From NCBI GenBank assembly GCA_963669155.1, contig OZ022589.1, forward strand, positions 9,009,641 to 9,073,640: a stretch of 64,000 nucleotides of DNA. The letters run 5' to 3'. This document shows, piece by piece, positions 1-39,155 of this stretch; position 1 is the stretch's first letter; each line of letters opens with the position of its first letter. The notes below the pieces were generated by a model. The model was not told where the DNA came from, searched no databases, and saw only the letters and a program-made list of their open reading frames with translations. This stretch comes from Arbacia lixula (taxonomy: Eukaryota > Echinodermata > Echinoidea > Arbacioida > Arbaciidae). Made by a program: the position numbers and the translations under genes.

Positions 1-640
1 AGGGTCACCATTGATATAAGGAGAGTCACTAGGTAGGTGGAGGGCCACCATTGATATAAACAGAGTCACTAGGTAGGTAGAGGGCCACCATAGATATAAG
101 GGGAGTCACTAGGTAGGTAGAGGGCCACCATAGATATAGGAGAGTCACTAGGTAGGTGGAAGGCCACCATAGATATAGGAGAGTCACTAGGTAGGAGGAG
201 GGCCACCATAGATATAAACAGAGTCACTAGGTAGGAGGAGGGCCACCATAGATATAGGAGAGTCACTAGGTAGGTGGAAGGCCACCATAGATATAAACAG
301 AGTCACTAGGTAGGAGGGCCACCATAGATATAAACAGAGTCACTAGGTAGGTAGAGGGTCACCATTGATATAGGAGAGTCCCTAGGTAGGTAGAGGGTCA
401 CCATTGATATAAGGAGAGTCACTAGGTAGGTAGAGGGTCACCATAGATATAGGAGAGTCACTAGGTAGGAGTAGGGCCACCATAGATATAGGAGAGTCAC
501 TAGGTAGGGAGAGGGTCACCATAGATATAGGAAAGTCACTCGGTAGGTCGAGGGCCACCATTGATATAAGGAGAGTCACTAGGTAGGTCGAGGGTCACCA
601 TAGATATAAGGAGAGTCACTAGAAATGTGATCGGTAGGTG
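1..640. repeat. 40-bp minisatellite, about 16 units, extends off the left edge
   Basis: The unit is built from GGGCCACCATAGATATA, GGAGAGTCACTAGGTAGGT and a short A/G linker, at a 39-41 bp period. Variants alternate GGGTCACC/GGGCCACC and TTGATATAA/TAGATATA. Degenerate remnants continue to about 760. The reverse strand is open by repetition only. Confidence 0.95.
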
Positions 641-1551
641 GAAGGCAGCCAGATACATGAGGAGAACCAGTAGAGGAAAGTGGAGGGCCATCAGAGGTGT
701 AAGGAGAACCAACACAGATACGAGAGAAATATCAGTGTAGCCACTATAAGTAGGTGATGAGTTCCGGGAAAAGTAGGTGATGGACAGTATGAACATACAC
801 TTTAAAATGTAAGTGGAGAGCCAGCAAATGTATGTGAACAAGAAGGAGCAGGTAGTGGAAAGCATAGCGACATGGTATCCATAAAAGCTTCCTCGTAACA
901 TTTTGATTAATTATAGCACTGGACGGCATCCTCCCCCATCCCATTCTTTCTTCACAATCCACCCCTTCCTCATTATATTTCATCTCGATGACACCGCGGG
1001 GTGTAATGTTATGAATGTCACGCGGAGAGGCCCAAGGTGATGAAACGGTCATTCTCACAGCAGGACGAGACGGTAGAACATACTTAAACCACCACGAGGC
1101 CACCAGCCTGAAGTTAATTAATGAGATGCATTCTGGTGGGGTCTAATGGAGAGCTGGAAATGGCAGAGAGAAGAGGGGAGATTGAACTTATTACGACCAC
1201 CCAGATGGCTGATGGTAACCATAGCAACAACCATGACCTTCACCCGAGCCGAGTGGAGCATGTTCAGCTTTGAAAAAAAAATGAACTGGAAACTCCGACA
1301 AGACGCATGGCACGTAGCCCAAGGGCGGCCGTGGTCGCTCAGTAACGTTAATTCAAAGCTGTTTACAGTTTCTACCCTGTCCTGGAATACTGTCTCAGTA
1401 ATGTGGACGTTTATGGCCTCAGGTTAGGAGCTTAGGCGAGTGAAATCAGTGGAGTTGCAATAGGGCGGCTTCACGGTTTACAAATACACCATTAATGAGC
1501 TCTTCAGTGGGTGTAAGCAAAATATCCAAAAAGCTGAACGATCCAGAGAGG
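641..1551. other. Unique sequence, no gene recognised
   Basis: Follows the minisatellite with degraded unit-like sequence to about 760, then AT/GC-mixed unique DNA. The short ORFs here show no splice context or known motif. This segment was not found again beyond the end of copy 2 by eye. Confidence 0.6.
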
Positions 1552-4500
1552 GAGAAGAGAAGAAGAGTGAGCAGGAAGGAGCAGAAAATAAAGAAGAGGT
1601 AGTAAACGAAAGCAGATGAAAACGCAAATGGAAATTAATGAAAATGGCGAACGGATAAGAAGCAATCAAAGAGGAGGAGACGACGACGGAACAAAGAACA
1701 AGAAACAAAATAAGGAAGAAAAAATCAAGAAGAGGTAGACAGAAGGTGTAGTAGTAGGAAGAAGATCACAAGGCCGTGTTTACGTTCATTCTCCATTGTC
1801 TTGTTTTGACCCCTTTTATTGTGTTTCTTATGCTCTCCATCTCTCTTCCTCTCTCTTTCTTCAATCTATCATCGCACATCAAAAAATAAAAACAAAACAC
1901 AATGTTACAGAACAAAAGTATACAACAATCCTCCATTTGTTTTCATAAAGTCAATCTTTTTTATTTCATATTTCAATAAACACTTTCCTCACAAACAAGT
2001 GGGACATGGCTTTTAGAAATTGTTTTAAAACATACAACTTTTCTTTCAAAGATCACAGACAATACACCCATCTGATCACATTCCAATAAATGAAAACAAA
2101 AACAAGAACTGCATTCTGTTTATTTCATAACAGAAAGTGTACACAAGGTTAGGACTATCACAAATAATATCAATGCATATATTTGGAAAAAGAATGTTTT
2201 CATGATTAGCTTCTCTCAATGAATTACACCAAAATTGCCAAAGAAGATTTGTGGCAAATTAAATGCACAGTTATGCAAATTGGCCAAATAATTACAAATG
2301 TCAGTTAACCTTAGTTTACTAGAGCTGGGTCCTCCCTGTATTAAGTCCATGGGTATGATAGAAATCTAAGGAAAAAAGCTGTTACGAATCACAGTTGCAA
2401 TAATTTGCACCAGAAAATCATGCAAGAACGAGTGAAAGCCCAGCATTTACAGTAGTCCAGCACAGAAAGAGTGCGTGATTCACTGCAGACTGTGATCACT
2501 AGCACAGGCATGAAAAGAAGGGTACAAGTGAACAAATAAGCATTTAAAAAATCCCTCGAAAATGACACGAGAGCAAAAAACTGAGAGACTGCATCATTGC
2601 CCAATAAAAGTGTTACTATGGGAACCCTATTATGATATACTGTACCTTTAATTCTTTTAAGGTTATGTAATCAGCAAACGTAATGAACACAGCCAAGTAC
2701 CCCAAAATGATGTCAATACAAAACACCCTCAAAAACAAAGGATTAATATCATTTTTCAGCTAATTTCTGTATAACTGGCTTTAGAATTAGTCACATACTC
2801 AAGTCCACATTCAGCAATGCTGCAAGACCCGTTATGAATGCTACAATTGTACGACTTCTGCTGACTTGAGGCCCAATTTTCATTTCCTTTGCACATATGG
2901 TTTCCATACTGGAAGAAATTTCAATAACTCCAACTTAACTTTTGTGTATGGTGACTATTTCCGTTTACAAATCTGGCATAGAAGTCAAGATTCATATTTT
3001 TTTGTGATTCAACTTCCGGCACTCTTTGTTTACCACACTACTTGAGAAAGTGAAACAAATTTGGAGATTACTCTTAAAACATAAGATATTTCAGATTCTG
3101 TAGAATGACAGTTTATGCAAATGGTTTCTGTGTAGCGCCTTGCATCACAGAAGGAGAATGAGAACTGTTTGACGACAAACCAGATGTATAGCAAGAGGGT
3201 TCCAAATTGTTTAAATGATTAAATCTTACTGCCTTGCAAGTTACGATTGATTACTCTTGCAGCTTCTTTGTGATGGATAGTTACAACTAAAAATTATATA
3301 AAAAGTCTATGGCAATTCTTTATATGCATGGGGACCCGATTTCATTGCTGTGCTCTCATTCAAATACATTTGTGATACTTTTTGTTTTATTTCCTTTAAA
3401 GAAAATGTACTGATATGAGTCACTTTTTTCCACTTTTAGACATTCCACTAACATTCAATTGACTCAGTGTTAATATATCTGATCAACTTTAAAGGTCAAG
3501 GCTATGGAGTATCGAAAATAAAATAAGGAAAATAAAAAATGAGACATAACAATACCTACATGATAAGACATAAAAGTCATTCTTTAAATCCAAGCTTGAA
3601 ATCATTTCATCTTTACTATTTACATTTATACATTATATTTGGCAAAGACAAAACATCACAAACACATGATAAAGAGTTAGAATTATTGCAATAAGAGTGG
3701 ATACATAATTACCTACAAAATTAATGATTATCAACATCAACCAAAAACTAATGGTAGCTATGATGTACCTAGGACAAAATATGACTGCAAGCTTGTTTAG
3801 TCTGTAAATAAAAGAGTCAGCCAATTGCAGAACCTAATAGAGGCCTACAGAGAAAGAGGTACAATATCTCATGACACATCATGATTACCTGCCTCATAAT
3901 ATGTGGGTCTGTGATTATAAAGACTCTAGTTTTGAACACGAGTCTACATGAACAGCCTGCATTGTCCATGGTCTAAAATTTATGTATTGCTCATTTTAGA
4001 AACTTGCTGAAAGTTATTTCCCCTCAAGTGATCCACATTTGGAGTAATTAGTGATTAAATCCCAAATTCTCAAAATGTTCGGGCCGAACAATTTCAGGAT
4101 TTGGGATTTAACCCCTAATCAGTCAAAATGTGGATCATTTGAGGGCAAATAACTTTCAGCAAGTTTCTAAAATGAACAATACATAAACTTTAGACCATTG
4201 GCAAGGAGATTACTCACGATCCCCTTTTGAAGGCTTTTTTGTCTTCCCAGTACAGTATATGCCCTTTAAGACTTAAAGTTTCAAGAAAAGTTGATTGGAT
4301 AACTTGGTAAGCTGAAGTTGGGTTCAGGACACATAGAGAGTCACATGGGCATTCGTTTCGAATTTCAAACCTGGTGAATTATGAGACAGTTTAGAACTTG
4401 TGAAAATGATTGCCAGCCCAGAAACCTTTAAAAGGAACTTCATACAGGCAGTCTCACGTATATAATCATGGGTACAGAGGGACAAGAGCAGTAAATGTAT

Positions 4501-5171
4501 TCACTGACATCATGGTACATGTGCACATACCTGGCCTCATGCACACATTACTTCTGAGTAAGAAGACTGCCCGTACACTAAACCAAAATAAGCAAGACCT
4601 AATATATACACTTTACAAAAGCAATAAGGACAATAGTCATTGTTTACTCAAGTTATCTATTATTCTCCTTCATACTCTGTTATGAAACTTTCTCATCCAC
4701 AATAAAATATTCAGTACTTCTCTTTTCCAAAAAAATAAAAATCTTGCCGTATAAGGTTGTAAATTATCTCTATAAAATCTTGATTTTTAAAAAATCACAA
4801 TAAAACAGGAAGCAAAAAAGGAGTAATTTTTCAACACATCACAGAAAGATGCATAAACACAATGAAAATTAGTCATAGACATTAATTTCCATCTGTTTTA
4901 ACAGCTCACACAAAGTTTTTCTAATTTGTGTGAGAAAGGTTTGCAGGTAAATGGGCCAAGCAAATTTTCCTTTTCACAAATGATAAAGTTATAATAAACA
5001 ATGATACATTGTACATACATAGAAATATGAATGTAGATATCGTATCTTAAAAATTATCGTGATAATTAAAAGCTTTCTTGCATCCAATGTGGCTGAATGC
5101 TGAACAGAGGGTACAGGATGATTTCTGCGTGTAGTACTTGTCTAGAATACTGCCCTCACGAGGAAGCTGTG
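1552..5171 (-). other. PRKAG 3' flank and possible 3' UTR
   Basis: Non-coding sequence downstream of the PRKAG stop, conserved with 46302-50966. Minus-strand AATAAA hexamers occur at 3386-3391 and 2119-2124, among other weaker candidates, so the poly-A site cannot be fixed. It contains the truncated MITE at 3967-4265. A 91-codon ORF at 4410-4685 on the opposite strand is judged non-coding. Confidence 0.6.
3967..4265. mobile_element. Palindromic MITE, TTAA family A, left end missing
   Basis: Matches the family from the internal ATGGTCT motif to the right terminus, where CCCT meets TTAA (4266-4269). About the first 80 bp of the left arm are gone. The left boundary joins sequence that in copy 2 lies about 1.3 kb away, which suggests a deletion after insertion. 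Confidence 0.85.
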
Positions 5172-31948
<26,777 letters not shown>

Positions 31949-32377
31949 GAGTGCTTCCTCCCTCCAAATAAATAGCCACTGAGCTCCTTCTAAAAGCTCC
32001 TTCAACAAAGCTGCTCACTACTCGTGGACGATTAATCAAATGTTCCTCTTATCCGTGCCTTGTCCCGCGAGATTTCCCTCAAACCTTATATTCCAAAGTT
32101 TATGTAATCGGAGGAAGCGATCTGGATGTGACGAAGTATCCACATTCCTGCCCAACTACTCCATTGCGGACACTGACGTGAGAGAATCTGTGGAATTGTT
32201 GTTTCTTGTTCTGGAGGGATTGTCTATCCATGCAGGTTTAAATGTGCGGCAAGCGTGTCTTCACCGAGTATCAATCTTGTACAAGAACTGATGAATTTAA
32301 CTCCTCCATCCAAACACTTTCAATAAAATGTGGTATAGACAGTGCACACATCATACACCAATGGTCACTTGTACACC

Positions 32378-32501
32378 TAGCCTGCACTCCAGATTGTTCA
32401 ACATTTCAAATCTAAACTGGATACTAATTAGTCTTCTTAGCCAGACCCATTGTATTGAAAACACTGGATTTGAAACGTCTGACAGCCTGGCAGGCAGGCT
32501 A
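32378..32501. mobile_element. MITE, TAGCCTG family E, internally deleted
   Basis: Has the TAGCCTG/CAGGCTA ends and the ACTAATTAGTCTT core in the opposite sense, but is only 124 bp long. Confidence 0.75.
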
Positions 32502-32521
32502 TAAACCATCCAGATACTATA

Positions 32522-32744
32522 GAGTACCAAAGTCTGACGTCATTTGAGCATTATTGCCAAGACAACTGGTTCTAAACTATGTGGGTAGACCAAGCAGCGG
32601 AGATCACAGCGTGGACTGTAAGTGAGAATGCCGGGCACTAGCCCAATAGACAATATCTGACCGATAAGCCTCTCACTGGAGTGAGTTCGTTTAGAACCAG
32701 TTGTCTTGACAACATGCTCACATGATGACACCGCTTCGGTTCTC
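32522..32744. mobile_element. Palindromic MITE, GAGTACC family D, copy 1
   Basis: TA flanks both sides. The arms begin GAGTACC and contain AAGACAACTGGTTCTAAAC inverted on the other side. A second member lies at 48174-48383. A family E element ends 20 bp to its left. Confidence 0.85.
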
Positions 32745-33998
32745 TATGCCATTCTCAAAATTATCGTAAAATTTTGACTTTTCCACTGAGAATGCGGGAG
32801 TCCATAGTGCCATTCTCATTGGGCTTTAAAAAATGGCAAAGTTAGAACAATAGCGAAGTTAGGGGACAGGGACAATACGACCATTTGGCTTTTCGTACGG
32901 TTGCTAGGCAACTTTCACCCTAACTTTGCAATTTTTCTAACTTTTCGATTTTTTCAGCCCAATGAGAATGGCACTTATAACTTCAAAGAGGCAGACAAGC
33001 TTAGCAATAGAAATGTCAACAACTGCTGGACTACAGAACCCAGGTGATGGAAATACATGCAGGTGTAGCAACGAAGTCAGGAAGGCTGGATGAGTCTGTT
33101 GATGCAATGCGAGTATGGATCAGGATATCACGGCAGAGAGAATCAAAACAAGGAAATCATTTACCGCCTCAAGCTCAAATCAATGAACAATTTACCAACT
33201 GACAATTGTAATGCTATGGTCACAACTCAGAGCGGCGACCGACCGATTTGTAGCCTACTCAAGTCAATGTGTGTTACCAGGAAATTATTTCTGTGAAACA
33301 ATAGATTTGCAGCTCTCCCACTTCACAGACACATGCCTATTAAAGAAATCAATTTCCCTGCTTTACATTAAGCATGCAGTATATCTTGAAAAGTCTCCAC
33401 TTTGGAAAAGTACCCACAGTAATTCTGAATCATGTAGTAAAACAAACAGTGTCCAATAACGCATCTTTTTCACACTATGAACCAAAAGCAGTCTTAAAGA
33501 TTAGGTCGTAGCTTGTCTCCATGATGCAAGAAAGGCTCACAGAGATATGCACATAAAACTCTGAGATGAACATGCAGGAAAATATTTCAGCTGTATTCCA
33601 AGTCTGATCGCGTTTGATAAGAAAGCATTTGTATTCACCCAAGTGCAAATTTTAAGTCGCAGCAAGCTACACGTACTAATATAACTCAAATGTATTTCCA
33701 ACGACACATAAACAACATACTGTACATACATGTACTCAGATCTACTCAGAAATACATACACTGGAGTCTTATGTCAAGCCATAATTATCCCCCAAAGGTC
33801 GTAGCGTTGCAGTAATTGAAGCCAAAATATGAAATACAGTGCTGCTAATTAACTCCCTAAAGCTTTGTCTGCAGAAATATCAAACCCAGTATAATTGTCC
33901 TCAAATCTTGAGGACGAAGTTAGAAAGTCAATGCTGTTGAGGAGCAATTACCATATCCATTGGCCAACCAAAGTGCTCTCAAAGTGTCCCAAAAGAAA

Positions 33999-34400
33999 TC
34001 AGAGAGAGAGAGAGAGAGAGAGATAGAGAGAGTTGAGAGATTAGAGTGTCAGACAGGTGCAGAGAGGGAGCTAAAGAGGAAAATGAAAGGGAGGAAGGGA
34101 GAGGCAGAAAGGGAAATGGGAAAGGGAGAGGGAGAGAAAGAAATGGGAAAGGGGATAGGCAGAAAAGGAGATGGGAAAAGGGAGAGGGAGAAAAGGGAAC
34201 GAGGGGGAGAATGAGGGGAGCTCTGAGAGAAACGGGAGAGGACAGAGAAGATGTGATAAAAGAGACGGGAAAAGGAGAAAAACATGTAAGAATAAGAATG
34301 AGAGAAAGTGGGGATTGGAGGAAATAGAGACAAGAGGGAGAACAAGTGAGAAAGCGAGTAAGAGAGACAGGGAAAGGGGAGAGAAGAAATTTTCCTTCCA
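33999..34400. repeat. Purine-rich array
   Basis: Begins as (GA)n and continues with GGGAAA, GAGAAAG and similar variants. Not coding. Confidence 0.85.
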
Positions 34401-34410
34401 CCTCTGCTTT

Positions 34411-34600
34411 AGTCTCGTTTCCGGTCTTTGGGGCATTTCTAATCCAGATTATTAAAAAAAAAAGTCTGGATGCAAAAGACAAATCTTTTGGGATTTCTTC
34501 TCCGGCTCACGTACTGGACTCATAATAACAGAGGATGAAAAAATTACTGGTCTCATGAGAACATAATTTTTTTAGTTTGGATTGAAAATGTTTATAGAAT
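34411..34600. mobile_element. MITE, family E, degenerate
   Basis: Keeps CATTTCTAATCCAGATTATT, AGTCTGGATGCA and TTTGGATTGAAAATG in the family order, but both termini are worn. Confidence 0.6.
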
Positions 34601-35355
34601 GGGTGTCAGAATCTCTGCAATCTGATTGGTTAATTACCCGTAATTTACCATGCATTGTTTTTTACTGGCAGCACGCGATATCAAGGCGATATCGCGATAC
34701 CGAGAATTAATATCATCGATATCGTGATTTAGTATGATCGATACCGATATTGAAAAAAAAAATTACCGTAAATGGCGGCACCCACGAAACTCGAGAAGCT
34801 TCGGTAAAGTTAGGTGAAGAATTGAAACAAATTTTGGACGATTCAGACGTTGTCAGTAAGTATAAATTCATCCCAAAGCATCGAACACTCATTTTGTACA
34901 TTCAAACGCTCTGCAGGAGTGAAATAGGAAAAATTGGAAGATATTTCTAACAGAGAAGTGGACAAACTCGGGTCTGAATTCTACGTTGTCGCAGCACTGT
35001 AGAGTGTGTGCTGCGGTGAGTTGCCTACTAGAGCATGTACACTGTACATTACGAATACGTTCGTTTGGGCACTCGACGCCACTCTGGACAATCGCAGTAA
35101 ATTGCAGTAAATCTGTCTTTCCTGATATGAAGTGGTTGTTATCAAATCAAAGCTTGATGAACTTGGTAGTTCTAAACATAAAGACTCTATTTGTCCACTT
35201 GACATGGTGTATGGAGAAAATCATGTCATATTTTTAGCTGTGTTATTTGGACACTTGTCAACGTGAAAGAAGACAACAATTTTACTTTAGTCTTGACAGA
35301 TTTTCCAATCATTGATGATGAAGATGGATCTCTGCAATCTGATTGGTCAATCACA

Positions 35356-35460
35356 GCCATGCGTCGGTAATTCTGGCCATGCATCGGTAATTACCGACGC
35401 ATGGCTAGCCATGCATCCGGTAAATACTGACGCATGGCTAGCCATGCATCCGGTAAATTA
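35356..35460. repeat. Tandem and inverted CATGCATCGGTAAT repeats
   Basis: Direct units with GACGCATGGCTAGCCATGCA are repeated, and AATTACCGACGCATGG is inverted relative to CCATGCGTCGGTAATT. The flanking CTCTGCAATCTGATTGGT also occurs near 34611. Confidence 0.8.
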
Positions 35461-35510
35461 TGTTAATGGAGATTTTACCCTTTTTTTATCAGATTTTGGG
35501 GCCCATTCTA

Positions 35511-35681
35511 TAAAACAGATGATGCACAGGTTTATTTCGTGGGTCAGTAGGATTGTGTACACTCGTTACCTCTGAATTTTGCCCGAAACCCACTCGGCTT
35601 CGCCTCGTGGGTTCAGGCAATTCAGAGGTAACTTGTGTACACAATTCCTACCGACCCACTCAAACCTGTGCATCATTTGTA
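35511..35681. repeat. Long palindrome with a second hairpin at its centre
   Basis: Outer arms of about 65 bp run from GATGATGCACAGGTTT to its complement AAACCTGTGCATCAT. The centre AACCCACTCGGCTTCGCC folds again against CGTGGGTT. Probably a MITE; no clear target duplication was identified. Confidence 0.85.
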
Positions 35682-36211
35682 TACCATCAGCCTGTAAGCA
35701 AGACTAAGACCTAGTACTTAGTAACAGCTTTCAAAAAGTCACCAAGCTCACTTGAGACTTATCCCCCCAAATGTCAGACTCACTGAAGAATCGTGCTTAA
35801 AAAGAATGATGACTTCATAAATCCTTCACTGCTCTTTGCCAGAACGATGCGTTCCCACAAATGAAAAATAGTCACCAACAAAGAGAGGAGTTACATAATG
35901 TAGATAGATACACTGTGGTAAACCAGCCTCTCACTAACAGCAGGGTCTATGTACCTTCACAAATGAGCAATTGAAAACTAAGGTTAGGGCAAAAGTCTTC
36001 ACATGGTTTAAAAATTTAATTGAAGTTGATTTTTCAATTCACAGACATTTATAGACAGGGTAGCCCAGGCATTTACAAAAGGGCATGAAACTCGGCAGGA
36101 ATCAGCAGTATACCCTAACCATGCCATGTATGAAATATCAGTCATACATGTATCAAAGCTTCACTGAATTTTTCAGGCAATGTTACACTGACAAAAGTAC
36201 TCTCAGCCTCT

Positions 36212-36245
<34 letters not shown>

Positions 36246-36336
36246 GGGGGGGGGGGTCACATCAAGTAATGGTTCTGGTGGGATCATCCTGCACCAAGTC
36301 CAGTGGAAAAATGTTTTGCTCCCAGCTCCACCGCAA

Positions 36337-36500
36337 TGCAGCTGTAATCACAGGCTATACTAAACATACATACATAAAAGTATTCACACATTGCACGTAA
36401 CATACAGTGTGATACAGCTGTGTGAAATGCAGCTGTAATCACAGGCTTTACTAAACATACATCACACATTGCATGTAACATACAGTGTGATACTTCATCA
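36337..36500. repeat. Tandem duplication of about 85 bp
   Basis: Two copies of TGCAGCTGTAATCACAGGCT followed by ACTAAACATACAT and AACATACAGTGTGATAC. Confidence 0.85.
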
Positions 36501-36688
36501 TAGGTAAAATCTCTGTATTGCTTTAACCAATCTGTCACAGGCTGCTGGCTACACAGACAAAAATATTATAATAAGTACAGGTCAACATCAACATCGTCAT
36601 AATATAGACTGAGTTATATAACAAGTGACTGATTATGCACTACTAGTAAGTTATTAACTCCAGAATGCCCTTTGAATCTATACATGTA

Positions 36689-36921
36689 CACTACAGCTCA
36701 AATAAATTGGCATAGGGAAAGGGAAGAATGGGGAGGAGCCGCAGTTTTAAACCGCTGTATATTTCGTCCAGTTCAGCACAAAACACGATGTTAGCATACT
36801 AAAAAGCATCATGTTTCATGCCAAACTGGACAAAATATGCCGCGGTTTTTAAAACTACAGCTCTTTCCCTTCTTCCCTTTCCCTTTCCCTTTCCCTATGC
36901 CAATACCTTTGAGCTGTAGTG
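36689..36921. mobile_element. Palindromic MITE, TA target
   Basis: A 233-bp hairpin with ends CACTACAGCTCAAA and TTTGAGCTGTAGTG, flanked by TA on both sides. The arms continue through GGCATAGGGAAAGGG and its complement. Probably Tc1/mariner-derived. Confidence 0.88.
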
Positions 36922-38325
36922 TACATCCCTGTCCAGGTAGCACTACTGGTCTGGTATACATAGGAATATACAGGTACTGTAGATTTGTACACTGCATTAT
37001 CAAAGGATTCTAATTTGATAGGGACATCCAGAAAACCTGTTTGCAAATCATGCCAGTCCTACCAGTAGACGCACACATTATCAGTATACCGAAGTATGCA
37101 TCATAAACCATGACCAAGATCAACCAAACGTGGTATCATATATTGTTTATTATGAGCATGACAAATATCACACTGATATAAATGCATTTCACTCCCCCGT
37201 TGCTTCAAGTTGGACCATTGTGAAGAGTTGTTTGAGTTACGTCGTCAATACAATATTGTATACTACATGTATGTTTAAAGGCTCATAATCCCTCTAATTT
37301 TCATCATTTCAAGCTCTGTCATAAGCAAACAATTCCTATGTTGCCGAGGAATGAAAGCAATTATCCTGATGTTTTTTGGTGTCGTACTGTACACACCCAC
37401 TTGGGTTCCTTCAAATAGATGTATACGAGAACACTCCTAAACCTGAATGCATGAATCCAAGATCACAGGTGAGCCACATACTGTCCCTAAAATCAGTTAT
37501 TTCAAGATTTCTTTCTCTCCCCAATAAGGGAAGAGTTTTCTAATCGAGTACGCAAAATGACAATGTAAGGTCTGACAATACTGATCATTACAAGAAATAC
37601 TGTTTCGATCTTAACACAAATTTAATCTGTCCGTCGTCACATGCAAGTCAAATGTAAATCCTGAGTACTTATCATCTGAAAAAATTTCTCATCTAGTAAA
37701 CTGTCTGGCAAAATAACTATGTTTCGTCGAACAATAAGTTTCAAGAACTGTTGTCTCTAAGTCAAAACATATATCGAATCTGTCCATATTTCACATGCAA
37801 GTCGAATGTAAATTATGAGAAACAGAATAAATGAGCGTCATCTGTATGCTGCCCTCGTTTGGCTTTAGGCATGCGCTGTGGTCCATCATGATTCACACTC
37901 GATGGACTTTATGCATATTATTATAAGCAAATGGCACTCTAGCAGCCACGACTGCGAAGGGCAAGGATGCACTGTACAGACATGCACAAATGGTTTTGGT
38001 ATCATACAATGTAGCTACATGTACATTATGATTCAGCGATTTAAGTGGCTGCTTGAGACAGTAATAGAGATAGGAAGTGTGTAGTGTGTTTGTGGTGAGT
38101 GAGGAGTGAGATGAGAGGGAAGAGGGAAAGACAGAATGGTAGAAGAAGGAAGAATGAAAGAAAATATAGAGGGAGGGGGGGCGTGATGAAAGAGCAATAG
38201 GGAAGGAGAACGACTGGGAGATGAACCGTGGTGGAGCAATGAATTGTAAGAGAAGGAAGGACACAGAGAATGTGTGAAATAGAGATATAAGCATGTAAGG
38301 ATGAAAGTGAAAGAGAAAGAGAAAT

Positions 38326-38451
38326 GAAGACAAAGAGCAAGACAGAGAAAGATAGAGAGACAGAGAAAGATAGAGAGACAGAGAAAGATAGAGAGACAGA
38401 GAAAGATAAAGAGACAGAGAAAGATAGAGAGACAGAGAAAGATAGAGAGAG

Positions 38452-38496
<45 letters not shown>

Positions 38497-38580
38497 TAGA
38501 GCGAGAGAGAGAGAGATAGAGAGAGAAAGAGAGAGAGTTAAAGAGAGAGGGTGAGAGAGAGAGAGTTAAAGAGAGAGGGT

Positions 38581-38615
<35 letters not shown>

Positions 38616-38660
38616 AGAGACAGAGAGAGAGAGACAGAGAGAGAGGGGGAGATGGAAACA
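38326..38660. repeat. 16-bp GAGACAGAGAAAGATA repeats passing into (GA)n
   Basis: At least seven perfect or near-perfect 16-bp units at about 38339-38470, then GA runs with AAAGAGAGAGTT interruptions. Confidence 0.92.
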
Positions 38661-39155
38661 AACAGAGAACAAAAATTGAGAATGTGAAAGATGGAGAGTG
38701 TGAATTATTAAGAGAGATCGAGAGAAAGAAGTATACAGTCACATGAATGCACAAAGACAGCAAGAGAGAGAAAGAGAGTTCACTTGGCTGACCCAATTCC
38801 AGCGTACATGTTTGCTCTGTGTACATGTACATAACAACAACATCATCAGACTATATGGACAAAATTAACATATACAGTAAAATGTTAAGGTACGTGTATA
38901 GGGGTAAAGTTAGTAGTGGAATATATTAGATCTTGCAATGACAGGGCATCCTATTTGCAAGTAATGAAACTCAACAGGATCAGCAGTATACCCTAACAAT
39001 AACGTGCGTAAAATCACAGTTCGAGCTTCACAAACATTTTCGGAAGTGAGAAACTATTCTTGTTTACATTTGAACCACAGTGCGCATAATCCACAGTATT
39101 CATAATTGTTTGGTCCATCTCAATTCATTACTCTCAGTGAACGCACACATATTAA

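Noticed and set aside
1..640. Possible CRISPR-like array
   Set aside because: The units are contiguous with no unique spacers, and the host is a eukaryote. It is a minisatellite.
1146..1427. A 93-codon plus-strand ORF
   Set aside because: It has no motif, splice context or counterpart in the second copy; its length is compatible with chance.
4410..4685. A 91-codon ORF also open in the second copy (46788-47063)
   Set aside because: Both are full length, but the two peptides differ at 9 of 91 residues, while the neighbouring PRKAG exons show no residue change in 140. It is antisense to the PRKAG 3' flank and has no recognised motif. Openness in both copies is explained by recent common origin.
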